Shown in pieces: positions 46,678 to 59,130 of a DNA stretch of 64,000 nt (the first letter of the stretch is position 1; each line of letters opens with the position of its first letter). The notes below the pieces were generated by a model. It saw only the letters and a list, made by a program, of their open reading frames with translations. It ran no database searches and was not told the origin of the DNA. The DNA is from Lasiosphaeris hirsuta (taxonomy: Eukaryota; Ascomycota; Sordariomycetes; Sordariales; Lasiosphaeriaceae), in NCBI GenBank assembly GCA_030549175.1, contig JAUKUA010000003.1, forward strand, positions 4,154,001-4,218,000, given 5' to 3'. The position numbers and the translations under genes are program-made.

Positions 46678-47926
46678 CCATGTAGAAGATCTGCCAGCGA
46701 TTGTACCATGTGTACGCGTTCTTCTCCCCATAGGTTTCCACCAAGTGCGGCCATGCCAACTTCTTGTTGACAATGAATTTGCTCAGCCAGGCCTGCCGTC
46801 TACTAGTTAGTAATCCGCCTAGGATCGGGCCCTGTCAAGAATGGTTTGGTTGGAAGGCACGGCTTACCTCGAGCGTCTTGGAGTAGTGACAGCCATTGAC
46901 CCACCATTGTTTCTGGACCTTCAAGTCTCCTTGGAAGTACAAGAGGAGATCAGCCGATGGCATTGTTCCTCCAGAAAAAAAATGCGTTGTCATCCAGCCC
47001 TCCTCAAAGTGGTATGGGATGTCCTTATGAGCAAAGTGATGGATGAGTGCCTTGCCTCCAGGCTTCAGGGCTCTGGCCAACTTGGCCAGGAGGGCTTCGT
47101 AGTTCTTCATGTGCTCAAACATCTTGACCGGATCTGTGAGCTTCTGGCCACCGAAAAGAGAGAGAACATGTACGGGATAGGCTTACCTCAATCGACACAA
47201 CCCGGTCGAAGCTTTCATAGTCAAACTCGTACGTGGAAACATCACCAGTGATGATTTCAAGGTTGCTGAGACCCTTCTCCTTTGCCTGGCCATCGATGAA
47301 CGCCTTTTGCTTCTTAGAATTGGAGAATCCCACAATCTTGGAGCTGGGTAGCTTCTCGGCAAAGTAGAGCGAAGCTGAACCCCAACCACAGCTGACAAGA
47401 CCAATGAATTAGCAAAATTCCAAACCCGCTCTCAACTCAACCTCGAGCCCGGCGGCAGAAGAAGTGGGAACGGGAGGAAGAAATACAACTCACCCCAAAT
47501 CCAGAACCTTCATTCCGTCCCGAATCTCACCCTTGTCGATATAGTTCTGCAGCGTCAGTACCTCGGCCTCGCCCAGCGTCTCCCGGCCCGTGGGGAAGGT
47601 GCACGAGCTGTACTTCATGCGGGGGCCGAGGGCGGCCTGCAGCACGCCGACGCCGACCTCGTAGTGCTGCTTGTTGGCGGCGGCCGTCTCAACGGCGATG
47701 CTGAGTCCCTTGAGCTCCTCAACAAACGCCATCTTGCGCGCCAGGGCCTCGCTCAGGTCGGGCGACGCAATCTCGGCCACGCGTCCCCGCACCTGGTGCC
47801 GGATCCCCATCCGGATCACGGTGTGCGGCAGGTAGCCGCTGTCCAGGATGGTATCAAGGACACAGTCTAGTCGGGATTAGCCTGGTGGTACTTTGGGGAA
47901 GGGGGGGGAGCTGTACCGTAGTCCAT
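46598..47926 (-). CDS. SAM-dependent methyltransferase, cyclopropane-synthase/coclaurine N-methyltransferase-like
   Basis: Class I methyltransferase of the CMAS superfamily; substrate (lipid or small amine) cannot be told. Exons 47926-47917, 47866-47494, 47391-47187, 47122-46868 and 46792-46598 encode 345 aa. The SAM-binding motif [16 protein letters not shown] lies near residues 123-137. It is followed by [57 protein letters not shown] and [20 protein letters not shown]. The C-terminal part reads [20 protein letters not shown] and [20 protein letters not shown]. Exon 1 codes for only three residues plus one base (MDY); this start is the best available, but upstream sequence without ATG stays open. 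The stop TAA lies in a tandem copy of the gene's own 3' end. Confidence 0.85.
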
Positions 47927-48836
47927 CTTGATCAGGCGTTGGCCGTGTTGTGTCGTGCGAGTGAAGTTATCTCAATATTACAATGAGCCGTCTGTTGCTG
48001 GGGGAGCAAAAATAACTTGAAGCAGGCACCGGGAGGGCTTGAAAACACTCACAATTAAATTTCTTCCTATGCCAATCCAGACATAAGACACGTTGAGCCC
48101 GGCGAACTTTTGGCAAGTGCCACCCTGTTCTTGCTTGCTAAACAAATCTGGTTATACGGTATGAGCGGTTCTTTCCCTGTTAAGCCACCTTCCAATGTAA
48201 ACTCCTGCCTCGCAACTACCAAAGAAAGGAACAGCTCACCCCTGGCAAGCAGCTGCTTTGCAGGCCTCTGGCTGTTTAATTGCCGCTTAATTATTCGAAT
48301 AGTTGGAAAACCCCGGTCGTTACTTTGTTTCGCAAGCGCTACCTACGTATCAAGCGGTGTTTACCGGAATGTGGCCGGAAGCCACTCGGCACTATACAGC
48401 AAAAGCTCAGGAGTCTTGCGGTCATCAAGCCGGGGGCGTTTCGGATGGCAGGCGCCCTGCAGCTGTTAGTCCAAGCGTACTGCAAGATGCATCAAACGTG
48501 ACAAGTTCATCTGGTACAGTTTGCTTCTTTGGGTCTGGTCGCCTTCTAAATCCACTTGGCACCTAGGCTCGGCTCATTGTTGTCGTCCGCGGCGTGAACC
48601 AGACCCGGCGATCGAGCGGGCGACCCGCTTCACCCGAGATCGCGACCCCTGCCCAATCGAGGATTACTAGTAATGGGGGCTTGAACATAATGCAAATTTT
48701 CTTGTAACTCAAGAAGTATGGTTCACTTGGTCGAAAGGTAATTAAATATGACCACCGTCGCTTCTATGCAACTGTACTATAATAATACAATCAAATCTAG
48801 TAATGCAGTGACTTTGTATACCACCTTGCCTGCATT
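47927..48836. other. Intergenic: methyltransferase promoter and P5B ATPase 3' region
   Basis: About 910 bp without a supportable gene. Short plus-strand frames near 48110-48570 have no resemblance to known proteins. Confidence 0.5.
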
Positions 48837-51800
48837 CTAGAACAGCATCCTCTCCTGGATGACCTTGTACTGCTTTCTCGTCTTGACCTGATGCATAAAC
48901 TTCTCCCTTCCTTGCCCGATAAGACGAGCAAGACGATGGAAGATAACATTTTCTCCCGTCCATGCTAGACCGAGGTATAGCAAACCAAGGGCGCCGATGA
49001 AAAATTTGAAATCCCAGCTCATATAGGTAAGCTGCATCAGGTGCTGCAGCCAGTAGGCTGTATCGCCCACCATGTAAGATGTAATCAGGAGGACAACGCC
49101 TATCGTGGCAACAAAGGGCCCTGTTGTCACGTTAGTAGAACTCACAACGTCCAGGGGGAGTAAACGTACAGTTCTGTGTTGCTGGCTGCCGAAAGGGGCG
49201 GCCAGCATTGAGCACGATCCCAGCGAAAATATATTCAAAACAAGAGGTGAGGAAGAGGGCTGTGTTTTCCGAATTCTCGATGTTGGACTTCTCGGGATTG
49301 ATCTTTGGTGGAATAAACCAATCCTGTTCCCGCACTGCAATGAACACGATTGTTTGTATTAGGATGCAGATGCAGATATGGCCGAGAAGCGGTGTCAAAA
49401 CTTTGCGCGAAACAAGATCGGCCGTTGGTCTCTTCCGAGAGAGCTCCGGGAACGGACCGCCCCAACTCATAAAAACGGCGATGGGAAGGATAAGGGCGAG
49501 ATCGATGAACAAAAATTGGAAATCCCCCAAGTTGGACGCCGACGCGTACAAAAAGCTGACCGAGGTAAACTGGATAGCAGAGTACAAGCTCATGTACTTG
49601 AAGCAACTGAAGCTCGTAACAAGCGCGGCTCGCCCCTCTCGAATCACCTCGGGCACGCAGCGGATGTCAAAGACCCGCGACGTGAACGGAGCAGCAACAG
49701 AGGCCTCAGCTTCGGAGAGCGAGATGCCAACGTCGGCTGCCTTGAGTGCACCACAATCATTGGCACCGTCGCCACAGAATCCGCAGCAATAGTCAATGCT
49801 CTGTAGCTTCTCAACCAGTTCGTGCTTCTCGTCTGGGGACATGCGCGCAAACACCTTGCCCGTGACCAGCATCCTTTGCATGACCTCGGGAGGCGCAAAG
49901 TCGACCACCCAACGAAACACGTCGCCGCTAACAGCAATCGAGTAGTTTCGAAGGTTCGATATGTCGAACGGAAGGGATGCGTCGCCTTCTGCTGGCGCCG
50001 GCAGGGGAAGCAGTGTGTTGCTATCCAGCTGGTAGACGTGGTTGTCAATACTCTCCCATTGCAAGCTCGCGTTGGGATCCCTGGAGTGACCTGCGACAAA
50101 CCGGGGGACGAAGCAATGGGCTGTCTTGTTGATCATATTGCACTCCCTTGCAACACTGATAGCGGTGAGGATATTGTCCCCGGTTATCATCACGCAGCCA
50201 ATGTTTGATTCAAGAAGTTCCTTGAGTACGCCTGCAGTGGCAGGCTTTAGTTTGTTCTCGAATATGATGAAGCCCACGAAATCGAGATTTGATTCAACCT
50301 CGTGGCGTTTCATCTTCTGGGCTTTGACCCAGCTGAGCTTCGGAATGTGCCTGGTTGCGCAGCCAATCACTCGGTATCCATGGTGAGTATAATGCGACAG
50401 TTGCTCCTCGTAGTCGGTGGGAACTTGGGGTATGTTTAGTTCTCTCCATATTGTATGTGTTTAAAGATCGGATGAACACTTACACGTCTCTGGTCTGCAG
50501 ATCTCCCGCATACACTCGGGCGCCCCCTTAACGAATATGTCTCCGCTTTTTTGGCCAAACGTCCTCACGATGACGCTGGCCCTGCGAAGCTGGGATACAA
50601 ACTCAAAGGATTTGAGAACTCCCAGCTCAAACGGAACCTAATATATGGGTTAATGCCTGGTGATCATGATGGGGTACTCGGCCCAAACCTACACTGCTGT
50701 CAACTCCCTCGCCAGCGCTGTTCGTACGGCTGCTTGTCCCCGGCGGAGGCCTGGCAATCGAGGGGTGTAGAGCACCTTGTTCTTCATCGTCAGGATTACC
50801 CCCGCCTTGGTTTCCTTCTTCAAATGTCCACCTCGTGAATTCGAACATCTTTAGGTCGAGAGGGTCCCCAACAAGCTCATCATCCACCGACCGAAGGGAG
50901 TGGCACGTGGCCATTGTATAAAGAGCCGCTTTACGGGTATCGTTGGAACCCTCGATACCGGATCCGTGGCTTTCATCAGGTACAATGGCGGTTGGTTTCG
51001 TCAGTATTTCGCCGAATCTGTTGGTAGATCTAGAAACGACTCGAATGCCGAGAATATCAAGACCCTCCTCCGTTAAAGTGCCGGTCTTGTCGAAGCACAT
51101 AATGTCGAGTTTGCCGCCGACATTGACCCTCTGCGGACTAATACAGAATATCTTCTTCGTTCTCAAACGGCCAAGGGCAAAGTTGGTACCGATTGTGAGA
51201 GTCGCCGGCAACGCGGGCGGTACCACTATGGTGATGAGGTCAAGGGCGCGGACAAGTATCAAGTGCCACTCGAGATGAAGCCTGAGGAAGTTGATGAGGG
51301 ATGCAGTGAAACCCACCATAGCCACGCAAGCCATTACTGAGATATATCGAAACGAGTCTCTGTAGAACTTAAAGCCCGAGGGTTTTGGGAAGAGCATTGA
51401 GCGAACGAGGGCACCTTTAGTAGTGTTGAAGCCTGTTCGTACAACCATCGCAAGCGCGACAGCCTCATCTCCTTGTCCCTCTTGAGGTCTTCGAGCACGA
51501 ATGATCTTTGTGCCACAAAACAAGAAATGCTTCGCGACCTCTGGGAGCACTGTTGATGCGGAGAGATCAAGATTTTGGAGCGACTCATCGGTGGTCGGTG
51601 TCTTTGATACCGGCACTGACTCGCCAGTAAGCATGCTCTCGTTGACGATACAGTCGCCGCTCAAAAGCAGGCTGTCCGCAGGAAACTGGCCCAGGTTTGG
51701 GTCGCTGACTTCATAGATATCGCCAGGGATAAGATCACTTGAGGATAAGTATCGCCCTGAAACTTCGTTAGTCAAGTATAGTTTGGAGGTGAGCCGCTGT

Positions 51801-53271
51801 TCTCCTACAAAATCCATTTCGGAGGACTCTAACGTCGCACACAAACCGAGATATTTCACGAAGTCTTTTCATGGTCTGTTGATGTTAGCGAGACGCAGTG
51901 ATACAGACTAGGGTCTTATTAACATACAGATCGGGTCTCGATGAGCGTTGTGGCAATACTGCCAAATGACATCAGAAAAATAGCAACGGCGTAGTAGTAA
52001 TATTCATCTAGCGACCAAAGAACCAGACTGGCAATCTGGAAAACATAGAAAGGATGGAACACCTAGTTTCGCTTGGTCAGTGTTTTCCACCTGTGTTTTG
52101 TCAAAGGGGTACCCACTTCATCGACGAGAAGGCGAAAAGCCGACTTTTGTTCAATGTCGATGAGATTACCACCAAAAACGATCTCGCGGTGACTCTTCTC
52201 GTCGCTGTCAATCCCAGTCCGAATTGTTCGAACATCTGACCACAAAGGATCTTTCCAGCCATTGCAAAAAAGAAACCTGTCCTTGAATGGGTGGAAATAA
52301 AATCGTACGTAGCGGTAATTCAACATTCGGAGTTCTGGGAGGATGGGGTCTTGGTCGTCATCCAGCATATATGAGACCATCTTCTCAGGGGACCCAAAGA
52401 CAGTCGAAAGTGGCCTCCCATAGGGCTGGGCGTCTACGGTTAGGATAGCCATCTCATTCCACGAATTCTAAGGATACAATCGTCAGCTTCAAGTTACGCA
52501 GGGGGGGGGGGGGGGCGAGTGAGTGATCCATACCTCAACAACAACCCAGTGACAGTCACGCAAAGATGACAGTGTGCCGATCAGTTTGACATGCCACCGA
52601 GGAAGCCAGCGGAAGAAGAGCCATCCGAGCCCAAAAGTAGCGAAGCATATGAAGAAGTAAGCAGCAAGCCCAACAGGGCTGGTGCGGAATCCTGCAAGGG
52701 CGACATAGAGGTCCTCGTTTTCCATGTATATCTTTTGACTGTAACGACTTCCGCCATAGGCACTACCTGCTGAAATACCGCTGTCCCTCCTGAGGAGTCT
52801 GCTGCGCACAGAACCCCTGGACTGGGTTGAGGACCTCCGGTGAAGCACGTAGTCGTCGTCGGGGGCGTGGCGTTCGAGATCTGAGGAGTCTTCGTCCCCT
52901 ATATCGTGATCGAATGGAAGCTCATCGAGGTCGCCAAATTCAGTAATTTCAGGATCAATATCTGGTGATTCCTCATCGTCGTTGTCTTGATAGAATGAGT
53001 AGCTCGTGGTCGAGTCGGCGCGAGCACGGCGATGATTGAAGGCAGAAACGCTCGTTGGGAGGGACTCAGCCATAGGGCCCGAGTAGAGCTGTGTATGTTA
53101 GTTCATCTCAACTGCCAACGGTGTAGCCGAATTCTGGCAAACCTCGTCATGCGCCATCTCGACATCTTCGAAGATGCTTGCGCTGCTCTGGTTCGAGCTC
53201 AGGCGGTAGAAGCCGCCGCGGGTATTGCTGCCTTGGGGCTGGTCCTCATGGACCGAATTCGTTTCGACCAT
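48837..53271 (-). CDS. YPK9: P5B-type cation-transporting ATPase (Ypk9/ATP13A family)
   Basis: Vacuolar/lysosomal P5B ATPase; relatives export polyamines from the lumen and protect against metals. Nine exons: 53271-53143, 53088-52534, 52467-52117, 52062-51928, 51875-51809, 51756-50693, 50637-50484, 50423-49170 and 49120-48837; 3993 nt, 1330 aa. Motifs: actuator TGES near 456, the P5B signature PPALP near 592 (P5A has PPELP), phosphorylation [10 protein letters not shown] near 635 and [20 protein letters not shown]. About ten membrane segments are visible, with four after the hinge ([24 protein letters not shown]). The first exon ([20 protein letters not shown] ... EDVEMAHDE) joins [17 protein letters not shown] by a GTTTGC-to-CACAG intron; starting at the internal ATG 53073 would lose 48 residues. 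A 15-nt G run sits in intron 2. Confidence 0.93.
52501..52515. repeat. Poly-G tract (15 nt) inside P5B ATPase intron 2
   Basis: Uninterrupted guanine run on the + strand, poly-C in the transcript, within the 66-nt intron 52533-52468. Confidence 0.85.
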
Positions 53272-54819
53272 TTCGACAGCTACTGCCGATACTCGGTGCA
53301 GTGTTGAAGGTCTAGTAAATATGTGCGCATCTTAAGCGGCGCAAATATAAACGAATGTTGAAGTGGTTTGCGCTCGTCACGATCGACAGTAGTCGGCGCG
53401 GCTCCAATTGGCACCGCACCCGTGCCTAGGCACTGCCATGCAGGACAAGGGTTGTAGATACCGACTCCGATAACGCCATGACGTCGGCTTTGCGCTGTCT
53501 CCCCGATAAGTACATATCTCGTTGTTATCTGGGTAGTAGGAAATGCAACACCCCAGTGCCAGTTCCAGATGATGAAAGCCAGGCGGTCCACCAATCTGTA
53601 TTTTGGGGAGGCGAGTGGCGAGACGATGTTACGTCCAAGAACGTGGTCTCGTCTCGCTATTGTATATAATATGCACACCATTGATCTACAGCCTGGGAGA
53701 TGTGCTCCTGAACTAGCTCAACCTTCGCTACTGGTGTCGTCCGAACACTGGACGGGTAGGAACTCGGTCCAAAAATGCCGGTCATAACTACTTGGGGGCA
53801 TAGATTTTGGGAAGAAGAGGTGAGAAAGTATATGCCCTTGAGAGTAAAGAATATTCGGACCGCTTCCTGGTTGGGATGCCAATCCTTATCCCCATGCTGA
53901 ACAACTGGCGCCAACAAACAAATGTCTGCTGATGGAGGGGCAAGCTCGGTGTCATTCACCAGGCCATCAGCAGTGGAGCTCACTACTGGGGCCGGCCCTG
54001 CTCGAGTGCCGCTTTACCACCTGGACTTTTCTCATGGTCTCGATATTTTTTTCCTGCTCTTGCCCCTTTGACTTCCGCGCTAACAGCATTGCCCCCAAGC
54101 TGGAAGGCGGCAAGGCCTCCGGGCGGGCATGACCCAGTTCAAAGACTCCAGATGTGGGGCTCTAGATATGTTGACCAAGGGCCTCATTCACCTGCGTGGC
54201 AGGTGGAGGACGTGTAAAATTAGATTCACCACTGAACTCTATTGAGATCAAATCGGCTACAGAGGAGATGCCCGTGTGGTTCGGTTTACCTAAAAGCCGA
54301 TGACAGGCGGTGAGCTGTTCATGGCCAAAGGTCTTCCAACATTGTTGAATGGACCAGCAGGTGGCGGTCCGTTCACGCCGAGGTGGCAGCTTTCTAAGCT
54401 TTTTAAGCTTTCCAATCTGCTCGGGACAAGTCCGGATGTGGAGCTGTTTCTGGTCTTCTATGGATGCGTAGGGGCATTCCAAGCCCGCCGCGTATGTTGC
54501 GATTCAAGTTTTGCAAAAGAATTCAAAGGAAAACGGTGCTGGAGCAGTGTGGTGCCCGTGGTGACGACCAAAAGTGCCCCTCACTGACACACCGCACTGG
54601 CCAAGAATTGCCCCGCAAATTTTCAGTGGCCCATAGACGGCTTTTTTCCCCTCCCTCAACATTTCCTTCTTCAGCACCGAGCAACCACAAACTTCCATCT
54701 TTCTTGTTTTGCCCTGCACACTCTCCCCCTCGAATAAACCCCAGATCGTTCTACCCACACTTTGCTGTGGCCGCACCTCTTCCCTCGACCACCCTACCAC
54801 GCGTCGTCTAACAGCCGTC
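53272..54819. other. 1.5-kb divergent intergenic region
   Basis: Promoters of the P5B ATPase (-) and nap1 (+). The last 170 bp before nap1 are pyrimidine-rich, usual for highly expressed fungal genes. No gene supported. Confidence 0.5.
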
Positions 54820-56326
54820 ATGGCGGAACCTATCAGAAACAAGCGGCCAGACCTCGCTGCTCCGTAAGTTTTTGTCGATATGAACGGCACCGCCTATTTG
54901 GCAACCAAGCCGCTCGCGATAAGCCATACTGACTATCATGCCAGTACTCCCCAGAATACCCCGGCGAGCAATGCTCCCATCTCGTCGCACGCCCAGCAGC
55001 CCGGAGTTGCTAGCATCAAAGAAGGTTAGTCGTCACTGTTGCTGCCCAACATGCCTCGCGTCGCGTCATAGACTGATTGACGTCTCGGCCCACAGAGGAT
55101 CTGGATCGTGCCGCCGCCGCCTCCATTTTTGCCAAGAACCCGCAGCTCGTTTCCCTGATCCAGGGTCGTCTTGGTGGACTTATCGGCCGATCGTCTGGAT
55201 ACATCGAGTCGCTCCCTACCGAGGTCAAGCGCCGTGTCTCCGGCCTCAAGGGCATCCAGAAGGAGCACTCCAAGCTCGAGGCCGAGTTCCAGGAGGAGGT
55301 TCTCCAGCTCGAGAAGAAGTACTTTGCCAAGTTCACCCCACTGTACGAGCAACGTTCCGAGATTGTGAACGGCAGCACCGAGCCCACCGAGGAGCAGGTA
55401 CAGGCTGGCGAGGAAGATGAGGATCCTGAAGATGATGACGCGGAGGGTGCCGAGGGTGCCGCTATCAAGGAGGACAAGGCTGCCGAGCCAGCCAAGAAGG
55501 TGGCTGGTATCCCCGAGTTTTGGCTTTCTGCCATGAAGAACCAGATCTCCCTCGCCGAGATGATTACGGATCGTGATGAGGAGGCCCTCAAGTCACTTAC
55601 CGACATCCGCATGGAGTATCTCGATAAGCCCGGCTTCCGCTTGATCTTTGAGTTTTCCGAGAACGCCTTTTTCACCAACAAGACCATCACCAAGACATAT
55701 TTCTACCAGAATGAGAGCGGCTACGGCGGCGATTTCATCTACGACCACGCCGAGGGTGACAAGATCGACTGGAAGGCGGGTCAAGACCTGACCGTCCGGG
55801 TCGAGCAGAAGAAGCAGCGCAACAAGAGTAAGCGCGCCCCCCGCCCTGATCTCGATTCGTGGTTTGATTGCTAACTCTCTCGTAGACACAAAGCAGACCC
55901 GCATCGTCAAGAAGACTGTGCCGACTGAGTCGTTCTTCAACTTCTTCTCGCCTCCTAAGGCCCCTACTGACGACGAGGACGACGATGCTGCCTCCGACAT
56001 CGAGGAGCGTCTTGAGCTCGACTACCAGCTCGGCGAGGATATCAAGGAGAAGCTGATTCCCCGTGCGATCGATTGGTTCACCGGTGAGGCGCTTGCCTTC
56101 GAGGAGTTGGATGAGGATGATCTTGAAGCCTATGACGAAGATGATGATGAGGATGACGATGATGACGACGACGATGAGGATCACGACGACGACGAGGAGT
56201 CTGAGGAGGACGACGTGAGCCTCTCTTGATTTTTTGCCTCTTTCCCTTCCCCGAAAGTCCACTAACCCGAACCAGGAGGATGGCACAAAGCCGAAGCAGG
56301 AGGCTGCTGAGTGCAAACAGAGCTAA
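54820..56326 (+). CDS. NAP1: Nucleosome assembly protein Nap1
   Basis: H2A-H2B histone chaperone shuttling between cytosol and nucleus. Exons 54820-54863, 54945-55024, 55096-55827, 55886-56214 and 56276-56326 encode 411 aa. The NAP domain runs from about residue 75 to 340. It shows the dimerisation helix ([20 protein letters not shown]), [40 protein letters not shown] and [20 protein letters not shown], then [12 protein letters not shown] strongly acidic tract follows ([20 protein letters not shown]). The last exon encodes [16 protein letters not shown], an ending shared by Nap1 proteins and similar to a CaaX prenylation box (CKQS). Length and order are standard. Confidence 0.95.
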
Positions 56327-57612
56327 ATAGTGCCAACTCCAATCTGGCAACATGCCACCCTTTTTAATCAAGGGAATAGTCCCTTCCTTTAGCCCTCAAT
56401 ACATGCGCCATGTCGGATATAACTTCAATACTCGACTACATCAAAGCAACCTCAGACTTGAAATGAATGCAGGAGGTGCGCGGCGGCGTGAATGGGTCGA
56501 TAATATATTCAACGATCGATGAGGTTGTGCCGGGGAATTTGCTTTTACATGCCTTGATGTTTTAGTTGCTTTCCACCGCTAGGTAGTTACCCTTGGGGTT
56601 GAGCTTGGTGAGGATGGCCAATAAGGCCAGCCTTCAAGCGGTCGTGGCATAGACGGTAATTCAAAAGGGATCTGAATCAGGGCAGGACAAGTGTCGCCCA
56701 CGTGAAGGACCCGAGAAACCGGGCACAGGAATAAGGGCTGAGAGGGGTTTGACCACGAATTCAGAGTGTTGCAGAGCATAGCTGTGTAGCGATGGCTACA
56801 ATGTGTGAAATCTGTGATGTGAAATACGCCATCGATTGCGGTACGGCGACCCGGCATGTCGGATCAGGGACCCTGACATCTCATGCAGAGCCTAATCTAG
56901 CGAATTGAACCCCTGCCAAAAGTTGTCAGCTGATTATCAAAGATAATTCGCGAGTTGTAGGTCCAAGTTTGCGGGTTTTGTCAAAAGTTGTAGAGCAGAA
57001 ACATTCACACTTCATTATTCGTAGTTGACCGATAGAACTACTTCTCTACGCAGATCGAGAAATAAAAGTAGCGTCAAGATTTTTGGGTCATCGGCTTCGG
57101 TGTTGAAGGAGAGAGGAGTGGCGTTTTCGTGGGCGGTGCCTCGGTAAGCTCCAGCGTTGTGGGCTGCAACTGTCTTTAGCATGCCGTCATCCAGCAAGAT
57201 TTTCTCAGGCCAAGGCGAATGACAGTTCAGCGCATCTTCATGTGTTAGTGCACGACTTCCAGTCACTGGAACATCTGATGATACCCGGTGGTTTCATTGG
57301 ATCTCTTAGACACGTTTCTGGTTTTCGGAAGACCATTCGGCGTTCAATCGCAGATTCGGGCATTTCGTGTTCTAGAAGCGCCCTTTGCCATACAGGCATT
57401 TGCAAAAGTCAGAGGCTTTTTGAGTCTAGGTTGCTCGCTAACAGAAAAACCCGGATTGCATTGTAGTCGACGTGAGTCAACCCCGCCATAAAACAACCCC
57501 ACCAGCATCCCCATACTCCCCATATCCCACCCACTTACAACCTTCAGCGGTACAGCGATCCCTGGCGCTACCACGAAGACTCACACTCACTCCCACCACA
57601 ATAAAAGGCATC
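56327..57612. other. Intergenic between nap1 and the phosphoglycerate dehydrogenase gene
   Basis: About 1.3 kb, same-strand neighbours; nap1 3' region and next promoter. Contains TGAGTCA at 57473. No gene supported. Confidence 0.5.
57473..57479. promoter_or_regulatory. TGAGTCA, Gcn4/CPC1-type element upstream of the 3-PGDH gene
   Basis: TGAGTCA within CGTGAGTCAA, 134 bp before the ATG. The nonamer CGTGAGTCA is identical to that upstream of serC. Control by the cross-pathway activator is inferred. Confidence 0.4.
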
Positions 57613-59130
57613 ATGGCGACCGCCAGAGACATCATCGCTCCCTCAAGGAACACCGGCACAGTTTCCTACAGCCTCAGTGTCTCTCCCACAACAACCTTCC
57701 ACTCACCCCCAAGTCACAGCTTCATGGCCAGAGATATACCCCACAGGGTTGTGCCCAAGCAACTCAAGCCCTTCAACACCGAAGACATCAAGATTCTGCT
57801 TCTTGAGAATGTCAACCAGACAGGACGGGATGTCCTGACTGCCCAGGGGTACCAGGTGGAATTCCTGAAGACCTCTCTCCCCGAGGACCAGCTCATTGAG
57901 AAGATCCGGTGAGTCCGCCCGTTTTTGCCGCATTCGGAGGCAAATTTTACTCTCTGCTCCTTTGGTGATGAGACGGTGTCCACCTTCCACCTTGGCCGCG
58001 TGCTAACACACTCGGCAAGGGATGTCCACGTTATTGGCATCCGATCCAAGACTAAGTTGACGGAAAAGGTCCTGCGGGAGGCCAAGAACCTACTCGTCAT
58101 CGGCTGCTTCTGCATCGGAACCAACCAGGTAGACCTTAGCTATGCCGCCAAGCATGGCATTGCCGTCTTCAATTCACCGTTTGCGAACTCTCGCAGCGTC
58201 GCTGAGCTGGTCATTGCCGAAATCATCACGCTAGCACGCCAGCTGGGCGACCGCTCCAACGAAATGCACCGTGGCGTCTGGAACAAGGTGAGCGCCAAGT
58301 GCTGGGAAATCCGAGGCAAGACCCTCGGCATCGTTGGCTACGGCCACATTGGCTCTCAGCTCTCGGTCCTTGCGGAAGCCATGGGCATGTCGGTCATCTA
58401 CTATGACATCCTCACCTTAATGGCCATGGGCTCGGCGAAACAGGTTCCGAACCTGGACGCTCTCCTGCAAGAGGCCGACTTTGTCTCGTTGCATGTCCCG
58501 GAGACACTAGAGACCACGAACATGATCTCTACCAAGCAGTTTGAGAAGATGAAGACGGGTTCATATCTCATCAACGCTAGCCGCGGAACTGTCGTCGACA
58601 TCCCGGCTCTCATCGAAGCCAGCCGCAGCGGCAAGATTGCCGGCGCGGCCCTGGACGTGTACCCCAACGAGCCGGCTGCCAACGGCAACTACTTCAACAG
58701 CCAGCTCAACCAGTGGGGCGCAGACCTTACCAGTCTCAGCAACATTATTCTGACCCCACATATCGGAGGCAGTACTGAAGAAGCACAGCGGGCCATCGGC
58801 GTCGAGGTTAGCGATGCCCTCGTACGGTACATCAACCAGGGCACCACGCTCGGCAGTGTAAACCTGCCTGAGGTCAACATGCGCTCCATCACACTGGATG
58901 AGCCCAACCATGCACGTGTCATTTACATCCACCGCAACGTACCTGGTGTGCTGCGCAAGGTGAACGAGATCCTGGCCGAGCATAACGTCGACAAGCAGAT
59001 CTCGGATAGCAAGGGAGATATTGCGTATCTGATGGCCGACATTAGTAATGTCAAGGCTGAAGACATCAAGAAAATCCACGACAGCTTGGATTCGCTCCCC
59101 TCTCGGATTGTCACTCGGGTTTTGTACTAG
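57613..59130 (+). CDS. SER3: D-3-phosphoglycerate dehydrogenase
   Basis: NAD-dependent first enzyme of the phosphorylated serine pathway; its product feeds the phosphoserine aminotransferase at 24873. Exons 57613-57908 and 58020-59130 encode 468 aa. Family motifs: DIKILLLENVNQTGRDVLTA, VIGCFCIGTNQVDLSYAAKH and the NAD-binding loop GIVGYGHIGSQLSVLAEAMG (GYGHIG near 205-210). They continue with LINASRGTVVDIPALIEASR and the catalytic His block IILTPHIGGSTEEAQRAIGV. A C-terminal ACT domain from about residue 395 (VIYIHRNVPGVLRKVNEILA) provides serine feedback inhibition as in yeast Ser3/Ser33. The 40-residue Ser/Thr-rich N-terminus before the core is usual for fungi. The start is the first ATG after in-frame leader sequence. 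Confidence 0.95.
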
